Shown: positions 18,885-27,922 of the stretch, piece after piece
Numbering within the stretch: the first letter of the stretch is position 1
Layout of the letters: every line of letters begins with the position of its first letter
From: Methylocystis sp.
Lineage (GTDB): Bacteria > Pseudomonadota > Alphaproteobacteria > Rhizobiales > Beijerinckiaceae
NCBI GenBank assembly: GCA_016178015.1
Contig: JACOUB010000035.1
Location: forward strand, 1-44,923
Direction: 5' to 3'
DNA: 44,923 nt
Translations under genes and position numbers: made by a program
The notes under the pieces: generated by a model
The model's database searches: none
What the model was told of the DNA's origin: nothing
The model's input: the letters and a program-made list of their open reading frames with translations, nothing else

Positions 18885-20521
18885 TGCACGGCGTCGTCGT
18901 CGATTCCTCGCCATCGCGTGCGCCGTCCGCGCCGCCGCCGATCGAAAAGCCTATCTTGCGTTTTCTCACCTGCGGCTCGGTGGACGACGGCAAATCGACG
19001 CTGATCGGGCGCTTGCTCTATGACGCCGGCCTCGCGCCCGACGATTTGTTGGTCACGCTCGAGAAAGATTCAAAGAAGCACGGCACGCAGGGCGACGATC
19101 TCGATTTCGCGCTGCTCGTCGACGGTCTCGCCGCCGAACGCGAACAAGGCATCACCATCGACGTTGCTTATCGCTATTTTGCCACCGACCAGCGCAAATT
19201 CATTGTCGCCGATACGCCTGGCCACGAGCAATACACGCGCAACATGGCGACCGGCGCGTCGACCGCCGAACTCGCTGTCCTTCTGGTCGATGCGCGCAAG
19301 GGCATCTTGGAGCAGACCCAGCGGCACAGCGTCATCGTTTCGATTCTCGGCGTGCGCCATGTCGTCGTGGCGCTCAATAAGATGGATCTGGTCGGCTATG
19401 CCGCCGAGACGTTCAACGCCATCGAGCGCGATTTTCGCGCTTTCGCCGAGCATCTGCGGTTTGCCAGCATCACCGTCGTTCCACTCGTCGCCAAAGATGG
19501 CGACAACGTCGTCAACCGCAGCGCGCACATGGATTGGTATCGCGGTCCGACGCTGCTCTCGCATCTCGAGAGCGCGGCCGTCGGCGATGCCTCGCGCATC
19601 GCGCCGTTCCGTATGCCGGTGCAATGGGTCAACCGCCCGTCTCATGACTTTCGCGGGTTTTCCGGGTTCATCGCCGGCGGCAACGTGCAGCCGGGCGACA
19701 TCGTCCGCATTCTGCCCTCGGGCCGCGACGCCAGAGTCGCGCGCATCGTGACAGCGGACGGCGATCTGGCGCGGGCCGTCTCCGGGCAGTCGGTGACGCT
19801 CACTCTCGCTGCGGACGTGGATGTTTCGCGCGGCGATGTCTTGGCGTCGCCGGTCTCTCCCGCCAAGGTGGGCGATCGTCTTCATGCCAAGCTGCTCTGG
19901 CTGGTGCGCGAACCGCTCGTGCTCGACAAGAGCTATCTGTTGAAGCTCGGGACAAAGCTGACGCCGGCTTTCGTCAAAGAGGCGACCTCGCACATCAAGA
20001 TCGAGACCGGGTTGGCCGAGCCGCTCGGTGAAGGGGGCGCGACGCTCGCCTTCAATGAGATCGGCGAGGTCGAGTTGTGGCTCGATTCTCCGGTCGCTTG
20101 CGATCGCTATATCGAGAACCGGGACACCGGCGGTTTCATTCTCATCGATCGCGTGACCAATGAGACGGTCGCCGTCGGCATGGTGCAAGAGGCGACATCG
20201 ACGTCGCGCGGCGCCAACGGCTTGCCCGAGTCGAGCTATGCGTCGATGGAAGGGCTGCCGCAGCCCTTGGCCCGGCCCTGGCGCCATATGCCGTTGCGCA
20301 GTCTCATCAAGGCTCTGTCGTGGCGCATTCCGGGCAGTCTCGTGACGTTCGCCGTCGTTTTCGCCTTCACCAAGGATGCGCAAATCTCGGCGGCGATCAC
20401 CGCAACGGAAATCCTCGCCAAGATCGCGCTCTATTATCTCCACGAGCGGCTATGGACGCGCTTGCACATCGGTTTCGAGAACAACGACGCGCCGCCGCCT
20501 CCTGACGAGGAGGGGCTGTGA
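18884..20521 (+). CDS. cysN: Sulfate adenylyltransferase subunit 1 (GTPase) fused to a DUF2061 membrane domain
   Basis: The 545-residue protein has the EF-Tu-like GTPase domain (P-loop GSVDDGKST at 31-39, VADTPGHEQYTRNMATGAS as the G3 region, NKMD as G4), followed by two beta-barrel domains. In many bacteria a CysC kinase domain follows; here the last 61 residues (about 471-531) are instead a DUF2061 domain: LRSLIKALSWRIPGSLVTFA, then two hydrophobic stretches, ending near RLWTRLHIGF. DUF2061 is a small predicted membrane protein family. Hydrolysis of GTP drives APS formation with CysD; the fused domain could tether the complex to the inner membrane. That tethering is inference. It is the last gene of the operon. 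Confidence 0.93.
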   Translation: MHGVVVDSSPSRAPSAPPPIEKPILRFLTCGSVDDGKSTLIGRLLYDAGLAPDDLLVTLEKDSKKHGTQGDDLDFALLVDGLAAEREQGITIDVAYRYFATDQRKFIVADTPGHEQYTRNMATGASTAELAVLLVDARKGILEQTQRHSVIVSILGVRHVVVALNKMDLVGYAAETFNAIERDFRAFAEHLRFASITVVPLVAKDGDNVVNRSAHMDWYRGPTLLSHLESAAVGDASRIAPFRMPVQWVNRPSHDFRGFSGFIAGGNVQPGDIVRILPSGRDARVARIVTADGDLARAVSGQSVTLTLAADVDVSRGDVLASPVSPAKVGDRLHAKLLWLVREPLVLDKSYLLKLGTKLTPAFVKEATSHIKIETGLAEPLGEGGATLAFNEIGEVELWLDSPVACDRYIENRDTGGFILIDRVTNETVAVGMVQEATSTSRGANGLPESSYASMEGLPQPLARPWRHMPLRSLIKALSWRIPGSLVTFAVVFAFTKDAQISAAITATEILAKIALYYLHERLWTRLHIGFENNDAPPPPDEEGL

Positions 20522-20585
20522 CGGCAAGAGCAATTTGCGCAAATCGAGAGTTGATACTGATGGCGCAAAATATTGACCATCGGCG

Positions 20586-20726
20586 CGTCATGGCCGGGCT
20601 TGTCCCGGCCATCCACGCCCGGCCGCGACAGAAAATCTTCAAAGGGAAGCGGAAATGTCCCGCCTCTCCTTCGGGACGCGTCGGAGCTTATCGGCGTGGA
20701 TGCCCGCGACAAGCGCGGGCATGACG
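20586..20726. repeat. Composite inverted repeat element, copy 2
   Basis: Same arms and orientation as 6915-7054: CGTCATGGCCGGGCTTGTCC at 20586 and GGCGTGGATGCCCGCGACAA at 20693. The cores are partly similar. It occupies most of the 271-base gap between cysN and the HAD gene. Confidence 0.7.
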
Positions 20727-20792
20727 GGTAAATACTTTTCGCCGTTGGTATGATTGGCGCCATGCCTCGCTGCAGTTCGCATGGCGTCGCCG

Positions 20793-21563
20793 CTACTCCT
20801 CCTTGGCGACCAGTCCTTCCAAAAATCCCACGAAATCGTCGGTTGCGAAATCGACATGTGGCTCAAGGCCATTCGCGACCTCCCACGCCTCGCGCCGCTC
20901 GCTCTGACCCGGCTCGGGCATGACCAGCACCGTCGTCATGCCCCGCTGGTGCGGGACGATCAGATTGCGCTCGATGTCCTCGAAGATGGCGGAGCGTCTT
21001 GGCTCGATCCCGTGCTTGTCGAAGAAGCGCTGATAGGCGCCTTCATGCGGCTTGGCGAGAAAATCGGCGGCGATGATGTCGAACACAGCCTCGAACATGT
21101 GATCGATGCCGAGACGCTCCGCGGTGCGCAGCGCATGTTCGCGCGAGCCGTTGGTGAGAATGAGCTTGCGCCCGGGAAGAGCCGCTATCGCGTCGGCCAG
21201 CGTGTGGTTGGGCGCGAGCGACGAGAGATCGATGTCATGCACGAATTCGAGGAACTGCTCGGCCGCAACGCCATGTTCGATCATGAGGCCGCGCAACGTC
21301 GTGCCGTAATGCCGATAGTAATGCTTTTGCAAAGCGCGCGACGACATGCCGTCCAGCCCAAACAGACGAATCATGAACAAGGTGATGCGGGCGTCGATCT
21401 TCGGCCACAGATCCAAGGAGGCCGGATAGAGAGTGTTGTCGAGATCGAAGACCCAGGTGTCGACATGCGCAAAGCGCGCCTGCTCCCTCTCCCCGCGTGC
21501 GCACGGCTGGCCGGGGAAACGAAAACGGTCGCAACGGGAATCGGGCGCACAACCCTCAGTCAT
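20793..21563 (-). CDS. HAD-family pyrimidine 5'-nucleotidase-like phosphatase
   Basis: As annotated the protein has 256 residues. The HAD core starts at VDTWVFDLDNTLYP, with the DxDNT nucleophile motif I, ILTNGSREHA as motif II (Thr/Ser), a Lys of motif III in AKPHEGAYQRF, and FEDIERNLIVPHQRGM as motif IV. This is the SDT1/PPM-like branch (pyrimidine 5'-nucleotidase) that dephosphorylates UMP/CMP and similar compounds. The first 30 residues before the core are encoded partly by a CTCCCTCTCCCC repeat at 21482-21520, so the N-terminus is probably a recent extension; no other ATG, GTG or TTG start lies between 21563 and the HAD core. In relatives the core follows directly after a short start. 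The ribosome site is weak. Alternative start at 21584. Confidence 0.82.
   Translation of the reverse strand: MTEGCAPDSRCDRFRFPGQPCARGEREQARFAHVDTWVFDLDNTLYPASLDLWPKIDARITLFMIRLFGLDGMSSRALQKHYYRHYGTTLRGLMIEHGVAAEQFLEFVHDIDLSSLAPNHTLADAIAALPGRKLILTNGSREHALRTAERLGIDHMFEAVFDIIAADFLAKPHEGAYQRFFDKHGIEPRRSAIFEDIERNLIVPHQRGMTTVLVMPEPGQSERREAWEVANGLEPHVDFATDDFVGFLEGLVAKEE
21482..21520. repeat. Palindromic CTCCCTCTCCCC repeat within the HAD gene start
   Basis: The sequence begins CTCCCTCTCCCCGCGTGCGC; the complementary-type half (GGCGGGGAGAGGG) recurs at 21720-21735. It belongs to a common alphaproteobacterial repeat type (also seen at 29112-29238) and encodes part of the HAD N-terminus. Confidence 0.55.
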
Positions 21564-21750
21564 TCTCAGACGCCTGTTTTGCATGGGAGAAGCCGATTGA
21601 GAGCAACGGAATGGAGCATCGTCGAGCGCAATTTGGTCGATTTGGACTCGGAGTGATTGCCGCCAAGTACTCAGTTCTCGTTTTGCGGGCGAGAAAAACT
21701 TGCCCCGGACAGTCGGGCCGCTGGCGGGGAGAGGGGGAAATCAGAGCGGA

Positions 21751-23163
21751 TCAGCCGCGATTGTAGGCGTCCTCGATGCGCACGATGTCGTCTTCGCCGA
21801 GATAGGAGCCCGTCTGCACCTCGATCAGCTCGAGGTTTATTTTACCGGGATTGCCTAAGCGATGCACGCAGCCGATCGGCAGATAGATCGACTCGTTTTC
21901 GTGAACGAGATGCGTCTCGAGGTCGCGCCCGACCTCCGCCGTGCCGCGCACCACGATCCAATGCTCGGCGCGGTGGTAGTGCTTTTGCAACGATAGGCGC
22001 TCGCCTGGCTTCACCAGGATCCGCTTCACTTGATAGCGCTGGCCGGCGTCCACGGATTGGTAATAGCCCCACGGGCGGAAGATGCGCTTGTGTTCGCCGG
22101 CCTCGCGTCGGTTGTCCTTCTTGAGAAGATCGACCAGGTGCTTCACCCGATCGCCGTATTCGTGGCCGAGCACCAGCACAGCGTCCTGCGTGGTCACCAC
22201 GATCACGTCGTCGACTCCGACCACGGTGGTGAGCGTCTCATCCGAGCGCACGTGCACGTTTTTGGCGTCCATGACGAAGCCGTTGCCGCGCACCGAATTG
22301 CCTGAGGCGTCGCGATCCGACAATTCCCACACGGCGCGCCAATTGCCGACATCGGACCAGCCAATGTCGGCTGGAATGAGCGCCGCCTTGGCGGTCTTCT
22401 CCATGACCGCGTAATCGATCGATTTCTTCGGCGCGCGTTCGAATGCTTCGGCGTTCAGCACCAGGAAACCAAGGTCGTTGCTGGCGCTGTCGATCGCCGC
22501 TTCGGCGGCTTCCGCGATCGCCGGCTCGAACAGCGCGAGTTCTCCTTGCATCACGTCGGCGCGGAAGATGAAGTTGCCGCTGTTCCAAAAGTAGCCGGCC
22601 TCGACATATCCTTGCGCGGTCGCGCGATCCGGCTTTTCGACGAAGGCTTCGAGCGCGAGGACGCAGCTCTCAGGCGCGATGGGCGGCCCAGGGCGCAGAT
22701 AACCGTAACCGGTCGCGGGACCATCCGGCTTGACGCCGAGCGTCACGATGAAACCCGCCGCAGCAGCCGCCGCCGCCTTCTTGCACAATTCGACGAGGCC
22801 CGCCGGATCGCGCACGATATGATCGGCGGCAAAAACCACGACGATCGTGTGCGGCGCCCGGCGCGCCGCCAGTCCCGCCGCCACCGCCACGGCGGGGCCG
22901 GAATCGCGCCCCATCGGCTCGAGAACGATGTCCGCCTGGGCGTCGATTTCCCGCAGCTGGTCGGCAATGAGGAACCGGTAAGCGACATTGGAGACGACGA
23001 TCGGCTTTTCGAACGCCGGGTCAGCGAGCATGGCGAGGGTCGTCTGGAAGGTCGAACGCTCCCCGACGAGCGGGATGAATTGCTTGGGCAGCGTTTCCCT
23101 CGATTCAGGCCACACCCGCGTTCCTGAACCGCCGCACATGATCACCGGTAGAATTTTTTGCAT
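21751..23163 (-). CDS. manC: Mannose-1-phosphate guanylyltransferase / mannose-6-phosphate isomerase (bifunctional)
   Basis: The 470-residue protein makes GDP-mannose from mannose-1-phosphate and GTP; members of this family often also isomerise fructose-6-phosphate to mannose-6-phosphate. The start at 23163 is preceded by AAGGCGAG. The pyrophosphorylase motif MCGGSGTRVWPESRETLPKQ lies at residues 9-28, FVEKPD is the second signature, and the C-terminal cupin (from about residue 350, RPWGYYQSVDAG, SLQKHYHRAEHW) carries the type II phosphomannose isomerase site with the QxHxHRxEHW zinc motif. GDP-mannose feeds surface polysaccharides such as the locus at the window start, but the genes are 19 kb apart. 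A 6-bp inverted repeat lies upstream at 23190-23204. Confidence 0.94.
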   Translation of the reverse strand: MQKILPVIMCGGSGTRVWPESRETLPKQFIPLVGERSTFQTTLAMLADPAFEKPIVVSNVAYRFLIADQLREIDAQADIVLEPMGRDSGPAVAVAAGLAARRAPHTIVVVFAADHIVRDPAGLVELCKKAAAAAAAGFIVTLGVKPDGPATGYGYLRPGPPIAPESCVLALEAFVEKPDRATAQGYVEAGYFWNSGNFIFRADVMQGELALFEPAIAEAAEAAIDSASNDLGFLVLNAEAFERAPKKSIDYAVMEKTAKAALIPADIGWSDVGNWRAVWELSDRDASGNSVRGNGFVMDAKNVHVRSDETLTTVVGVDDVIVVTTQDAVLVLGHEYGDRVKHLVDLLKKDNRREAGEHKRIFRPWGYYQSVDAGQRYQVKRILVKPGERLSLQKHYHRAEHWIVVRGTAEVGRDLETHLVHENESIYLPIGCVHRLGNPGKINLELIEVQTGSYLGEDDIVRIEDAYNRG

Positions 23164-23189
23164 AACTCGCCTTTTCGTCGAAGGCCGCA

Positions 23190-23204
23190 AACTTGTTTCA
23201 AGTT
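23190..23204. promoter_or_regulatory. Short perfect inverted repeat upstream of manC
   Basis: AACTTG and CAAGTT separated by three bases lie 27 bases before the manC start. This could be an operator or simply chance; the arms are only 6 bp. Confidence 0.25.
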
Positions 23205-23432
23205 GCTTTTTGTTTTCGCCGGTTCTGCAAACCGGGCGACGCTGACGGGCGTCTGCTCCTCGAATTTAAAGATCGAAGACGCAATCATCGGCTTTCAGGG
23301 CCGAGGCGCATCGAACGCTGATGACCTCCTCTGCCTGGACCAAGGCAGACATAGGCCAGCGGCGGCGAGTTTGGCAAGTTTTTCCCGAGCTTATTGAAAA
23401 GATGGTGAAATTCGCGCGGCGGCGGGGTTGGC

Positions 23433-26400
23433 TCACGTCTTGCTCTTCTTTTCCAATTCCGCCTTCAGCGCCAATAGCTTGGCGAACGGCGAATTGGGAT
23501 CCGGCTGGCGTTCGCGCTCCCGTTTCTCGGTCGTGGCGGCCGGGCCGCCGCGCCGATTGCGGCGATCGTCGGAGCGATTGTCCGGATGGAGCTTGCCGCC
23601 GGCGCGGAGTCCGCCCTCCTTGCGGCCGCCCTCGGGGCGCGGCCGATGTTCGCCGACCTCGCCGCCGGATTTGTGGCGCGCCTCGGCGCCGCCGGAGCCC
23701 ATGCGCCCGTCGGCGCGGGCGGGGACGTGGGCGCGCTCGCGGCGCGCCGGCCGCGCCGAACCGCCTTCGCCTCGACCCTCGCCGCTCTGGCCGTGCGGCT
23801 TGCCGCCGCTTTGACGCCAGCGGGCTCCGGAATGGACATGCCGCTGCGGCGCCCAGATTTCGACAACAGCCTCCGCCGCGGCCGCAACAGGCTCCGCGCT
23901 CGACGCCTCGACGCTTTCACCCGGCAAGACGGCCTCGTCGGCAGGCGCGTTCGTCTCCACGCCCGACCGAGGCTCGGCCGCCGTCTCGGCGACACACTCC
24001 GCCTGGCTCGAATCGGCAGCCGGCTGTTCCTCGGATGCGTCGCTGGCGGACGCTGCGCTCGGCGCCGGCGTAGGCAAAGGGGTTGCTGTTTCGGCGCCCG
24101 TCGCGACGGCCGCCTCGATCCGCTCTTGGTGGTCCTGTGGTTCGCTCTCTTCCGCCGTCGCGCCGACTTCGGAAGGCGACGCCGCGAGGGGTTCGGCCGC
24201 AGCCCCGGCGAGGAGCGGAACCGTAATGGCCGGCCCCGGGCGTTGCGTCGAAACATAACCGAGCGACCGCAAGATCGAAGCAAAACTCGCCCCCGCGCAG
24301 CCGACCAGCGAGGTCATGGCGATGGTGACGATGAACCCCTCGCCGTCGGCGGCGCCGGCTGGCGGTTCGCCGGCGCTCGCGCCAGGCCGGTAGGCGCTCG
24401 CCGGACGAATGAGGTCGGCAAGGCGCTCCATAATATCGACCCGCACCACGCGCTCGCCGCACACCCGAAAGCCGGCGGCGCGGTAAAAAGCTTTAGGGAT
24501 GTCCGGATCGGCGGCGAAAGACGTGCGCCCGGAAGCGGCCAGATGCGGCACCTCTTCCAATCCCTTGATATTCTCGAGCCCGCCATGCGCGAGCGCCCAC
24601 AAAAGCGCCGCCAGCGAGCGCGGCGCCGGCTTGAGGAGAAGCGGCAGATAAAGGTGGTAGGCGCCAAAACGCACGCCCATCTTGCGCAGGGCCGCTCGGT
24701 CCTCTTGCGCAAGACTCTTGATCTCGCGCGCGACACGGCTGCGCTCCAACACCCCCAGCGCTTCGGCAAGTTGGAAGGCGACGCCGCGCGCGATGCCGGC
24801 AAGCCCTTCGCCTTTCTCCAAGTCCTGCAGCGCGCCCAGCAATTTCTTCACATGTTGGGCCAGCCACAAATCGAGACGCTGCTGGACCTTTTCCAGCGAC
24901 GCCCCGGTCAGTTGCTCGTCGGCGAGCAGACGCGCCGCAGGAGCAAGCGCGCTGGGGCCGGCGGCGATCTTGGCCACCGGCTCGCCGAGCCAGCGGATCG
25001 TCCCGTCGTTGCCGAGGACGAAGGCGTCATCGACGGCGTCAAAGACGCGCGTGGCGCGCGCTTCGATCTCCCCGGCCAGCGCTTTTTGCGCCGCCGCGTT
25101 TAGGGCCTTGGCCGCCTCGCCCGCCGCTTGCGGATCGGCGGTGAAACGAAATCCTTGCAAATGGCCGACATGCTGACCTTCGACCAAGACGTCGCCGGCG
25201 CTGGTTATTTCGGCTTCGAGCATCGCGTTCTCTCTGAGGCGGCGCATCAGCACGCTGGTCCGGCGATCGACGAAACGGCGGGTGAGCCGATCGTGCAACG
25301 CGTCGGACAGATTGTCCTCTACCCGACGCGCGACGCTCTGCCAATGCTCTGGATTCTCGAGCCAGCCAGAACGGTTGGCGATGAAGGTCCAAGTTCGCAC
25401 TTGCGCAAGACGATTCGCCAACGTGTCGATATCGCCGTCGACGCGGTCGATCGAGGCGGTCTGCCTGGCGATCCAATCATCCGGGATGCGCCCGCGCCGC
25501 ACCACGAATCTGAATACGGCCAACGCCAGCTCCGCATGGGCCATGGGCGATGTCTTGGGATAATCGGGAATCTGGCATGCATCCCATAGCCGCGCGACGT
25601 CGGCGGGGGTTTTTGCGTTGCGGCGCACCATTTCGTCGCGCGCGGCGACTTCGAGAACGAGCTGATCCTCCGCGACCGGCGCCCGCACGAGGCTGTCGTC
25701 CTGCGGCAGCAGCTCGAGCGAGCGGCTCAGCGTTTCGATCGTGGAAAAATCGAGATCGGCGTTGCGCCATTGCAGGCTGGCGAGCGGTTCGAACCGATGG
25801 GTCTCGAGCGCGTCGATCAAATCATCGTCGAAAGCGGGACAGCGGCCCGTGGCGCCGAACGAGCCGTCGCTCATGTGGCGACCGGCGCGGCCGGCGATCT
25901 GGCCAAATTCGGCCGGCGTCAGGCAGCGAAACCGCCGCCCGTCGAATTTACGGTCGGCGGCGAAGGCGATGTGATCGACATCGAGGTTGAGGCCCATGCC
26001 GATGGCGTCGGTGGCGACGATATAATCCACGTCGCCGTTCTGATAGAGATCGACCTGCGCATTGCGGGTTCTTGGACTGAGCGCGCCGAGCACCACCGCC
26101 GCGCCGCCGCGCTGCCGCTTGATCCATTCGGCGATCGCATAAACTTCCTCCGCCGAGAACGCCACGATGGCGCTGCGCGGCGGCAAGCGGGAAATCTTGC
26201 GTTCGCCGGCGAAGGTGAGCTGCGAGAGACGCGGACGCGAGACGATCGACACCCCCGGCAACAGTTTTTTGATCAGCGGCCCCATGGTGGAGGCGCCGAT
26301 CAGAAGCGTCTCCTGACGGCCGCGCCAGCGCAGCAGCCGATCGGTAAACACATGGCCGCGATCGAGGTCCGCCGCCAACTGGATTTCGTCGATGGCGACA

Positions 26401-26711
26401 AAATCGAGGTCGAGGTCGCGCGGCATCGCCTCGACCGTGGAAATCCAATATTTCGGCGCGCGCGGCTTGATTTTTTCTTCGCCGGTGATCAGCGCCACCT
26501 GGTCCGCCCCCGCCCGCGCGGCGACGCGAGCGTAAACTTCGCGCGCCAACAGACGCAGCGGCAGGCCGATCATGCCGGTCGGATAGGACAGCATCCGGTC
26601 GATCGCATGATGGGTCTTGCCGGTGTTGGTCGGACCAAGAACCGCCGCCACGCCCGCTGTTCGCGGTGGCGAATGGCGGGCCGCCGGCATTTCTGCGACA
26701 GTTTGGCGCAT
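23433..26711 (-). CDS. Suv3-like superfamily 2 RNA helicase with long disordered C-terminal tail
   Basis: The 1092-residue protein has Walker A GPTNTGKT at 26-33, DEIQ (Walker B) at 108-111 and the motif VI GRAGRH at 274-279, the pattern of Suv3/Ski2-related RNA helicases that unwind RNA ahead of a 3'-5' exonuclease. The helicase domain and Suv3 C-terminal region span about 20-700. From about 820 on there is an Ala/Glu-rich segment and then an Arg/Gly-rich basic tail rich in RGE, GGR and RR stretches; such tails bind RNA. In many alphaproteobacteria the next gene is an S4-domain RNA-binding protein; here it is manC, so the usual neighbour is missing. RNA processing or degradation is likely; substrate unknown. 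No ribosome site stands out. Confidence 0.9.
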   Translation of the reverse strand: MRQTVAEMPAARHSPPRTAGVAAVLGPTNTGKTHHAIDRMLSYPTGMIGLPLRLLAREVYARVAARAGADQVALITGEEKIKPRAPKYWISTVEAMPRDLDLDFVAIDEIQLAADLDRGHVFTDRLLRWRGRQETLLIGASTMGPLIKKLLPGVSIVSRPRLSQLTFAGERKISRLPPRSAIVAFSAEEVYAIAEWIKRQRGGAAVVLGALSPRTRNAQVDLYQNGDVDYIVATDAIGMGLNLDVDHIAFAADRKFDGRRFRCLTPAEFGQIAGRAGRHMSDGSFGATGRCPAFDDDLIDALETHRFEPLASLQWRNADLDFSTIETLSRSLELLPQDDSLVRAPVAEDQLVLEVAARDEMVRRNAKTPADVARLWDACQIPDYPKTSPMAHAELALAVFRFVVRRGRIPDDWIARQTASIDRVDGDIDTLANRLAQVRTWTFIANRSGWLENPEHWQSVARRVEDNLSDALHDRLTRRFVDRRTSVLMRRLRENAMLEAEITSAGDVLVEGQHVGHLQGFRFTADPQAAGEAAKALNAAAQKALAGEIEARATRVFDAVDDAFVLGNDGTIRWLGEPVAKIAAGPSALAPAARLLADEQLTGASLEKVQQRLDLWLAQHVKKLLGALQDLEKGEGLAGIARGVAFQLAEALGVLERSRVAREIKSLAQEDRAALRKMGVRFGAYHLYLPLLLKPAPRSLAALLWALAHGGLENIKGLEEVPHLAASGRTSFAADPDIPKAFYRAAGFRVCGERVVRVDIMERLADLIRPASAYRPGASAGEPPAGAADGEGFIVTIAMTSLVGCAGASFASILRSLGYVSTQRPGPAITVPLLAGAAAEPLAASPSEVGATAEESEPQDHQERIEAAVATGAETATPLPTPAPSAASASDASEEQPAADSSQAECVAETAAEPRSGVETNAPADEAVLPGESVEASSAEPVAAAAEAVVEIWAPQRHVHSGARWRQSGGKPHGQSGEGRGEGGSARPARRERAHVPARADGRMGSGGAEARHKSGGEVGEHRPRPEGGRKEGGLRAGGKLHPDNRSDDRRNRRGGPAATTEKRERERQPDPNSPFAKLLALKAELEKKSKT

Positions 26712-27150
26712 CGCTTGCTCTCTTTAAGATGTCGCTCGCAACGCAATGTTCGCACGTGTCATATTGGGCCGGCCGAGCCCTGCGACTTAACTTTCCGAAC
26801 ATGGTGAGAACGAATCGCGCCCGAATCGCTGACTCTTCGAGAATCACGCTCTGTTCGCTCAAGATGTCGCCGGCATCGCCCCATGAGAGACTATCTATAG
26901 CGTTTTCTCACTTTTGGCTGCACAACTCGAGCCCGCGTCGCCAAGACGACGAACGGACTCGCCGCCGCCTTTTTGTCAATGCAAAAACGCCGCCGCGCCA
27001 AGGCCATCTTATGGCCGGAGCCGAACCTGGGCGCCGGCGTCTGACACAAGCTGCGCATTGACACTGAGATTCGCCCTGCCTTACGATTGCCGACATGATG
27101 AGGCCGTCGCCGCAGCCGGCATTGGCCCCGCGCGATCGAAGGAGCGGCTA
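26712..27150. other. 439-base region between helicase and a small gene
   Basis: No gene is convincing on either strand. A direct repeat GTTC-N7-GTTC (minus strand, 26797-26811) has the form of the alphaproteobacterial LexA box, 86 bases before the helicase start, but it could easily be a chance match. Nothing else stands out. Confidence 0.4.
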
Positions 27151-27321
27151 ATGGCGAAGAATGCGCTGATAGTGTTGCTCATTGTCATACTCGGATACAA
27201 CGTCTGGGCGTTGTTCGGCAGCGCCAGGTATGTATCGCTCTGTGATGTGTCCTACTGGTCGGCTACGCCCAAAGAAATGCAAAGCTGCAACGAAATGAAA
27301 TCGGAACTGGACACCCAGTGA
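27151..27321 (+). CDS. Small single-pass membrane protein, uncharacterised
   Basis: The 56-residue protein starts at the ATG at 27151, six bases after AGGAG. Residues 4-20 (NALIVLLIVILGYNVWA) are one strongly hydrophobic helix preceded by a Lys, then a hydrophilic C-terminus with two Cys (C31 and C49), which would be periplasmic if the N-terminus stays inside. The Cys could form a disulfide. I do not recognise a family. A REP pair starts five bases after its stop codon. The good ribosome site and balanced composition support a real gene. Confidence 0.65.
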   Translation: MAKNALIVLLIVILGYNVWALFGSARYVSLCDVSYWSATPKEMQSCNEMKSELDTQ

Positions 27322-27325
27322 CGCC

Positions 27326-27393
27326 GGACCGCGAGCCTTCAGGCTCGCCATATATGTCAGTATCGGAGAAGCGAGCCTGAAGGCTCGCGGTCC
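27326..27393. repeat. REP pair, GGACC heads outward
   Basis: Copies at 27326-27348 and 27371-27393 are inverted relative to each other. Each is the palindrome GCGAGCC-TGAA-GGCTCGC (or complement) with a GGACC head or GGTCC tail. The first starts just after the stop of the small membrane protein gene. Confidence 0.85.
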
Positions 27394-27413
27394 AAATGGC
27401 GAGCAGGCTTTTC

Positions 27414-27854
27414 ATGCGCTTTGTCCAAATGTCCGCCACCTTGGGGTTCGGCCTGATGCAGGCAGTCTCGATCGCGCAAGCGAAAGAGATTCACATGGAT
27501 TGCGCCAGAGCCAGTCAAAGCGTCGCCGTAGACGTCGATACGGCGCGGCTGTTCGTGCAGCTCATGTGGAGCGAGGGAGTCGCCGAGGAATATTTGAACG
27601 GCGACTCGTATATTTCCGGCCCCTTCTCTTCGGGAGAAAAGGACAAGGTGACCTATGCGGTGAGCGCCGACGACGAGGCGATCACCTTCGGCCAGGATCG
27701 AGTCTGCATCGAAAAAGGCGCGAGGGAAAAATGTACGGAACAACATTCTCGTAACACGCTCGACACGGCGGCCGGCGTGCTGAAATACGATGACGGCGGC
27801 CCGCTTATCGCCATTTTGCAATGTGTCCCGGCGCCGCCGGGACGAAGATTTTGA
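27414..27854 (+). CDS. Putative secreted small protein, uncharacterised
   Basis: The 146-residue protein starts at the ATG at 27414 (an in-frame ATG at 27396 would add six residues). Residues 1-23 are a likely signal peptide (MRFVQMSATLGFGLMQAVSI then AQA, a plausible AxA cleavage site). The mature part has four Cys, two near each end, and acidic stretches; no known domain was identified. No clear ribosome site is visible. It lies between two REP pairs (27326-27393 and 27923-27984), which is unusual. Coding status rests on frame, signal-like start and spaced Cys; an antisense frame over the same bases was considered and rejected. It could also be a decaying gene. Confidence 0.5.
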   Translation: MRFVQMSATLGFGLMQAVSIAQAKEIHMDCARASQSVAVDVDTARLFVQLMWSEGVAEEYLNGDSYISGPFSSGEKDKVTYAVSADDEAITFGQDRVCIEKGAREKCTEQHSRNTLDTAAGVLKYDDGGPLIAILQCVPAPPGRRF

Positions 27855-27922
27855 ACCTGATTGCGAGTGAGGCGCGTCAACCAAGACGATTGGATCTGGA
27901 TCTTGTTGGAGGTTGCATCAAG

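Noticed and set aside
21563-21750. Possible small gene between HAD and manC
   Set aside because: The interval is repeat-rich; open frames are short and lack ribosome sites.
23586-25103. Plus-strand open frame of about 505 codons within the helicase gene
   Set aside because: Arg/Leu-rich shadow of the helicase coding strand; no independent signals.
27357-27884. Minus-strand open frame overlapping the putative secreted protein gene
   Set aside because: The plus-strand frame has a signal peptide and paired Cys; the minus-strand frame is Arg/His-rich and partly repeat-coded.
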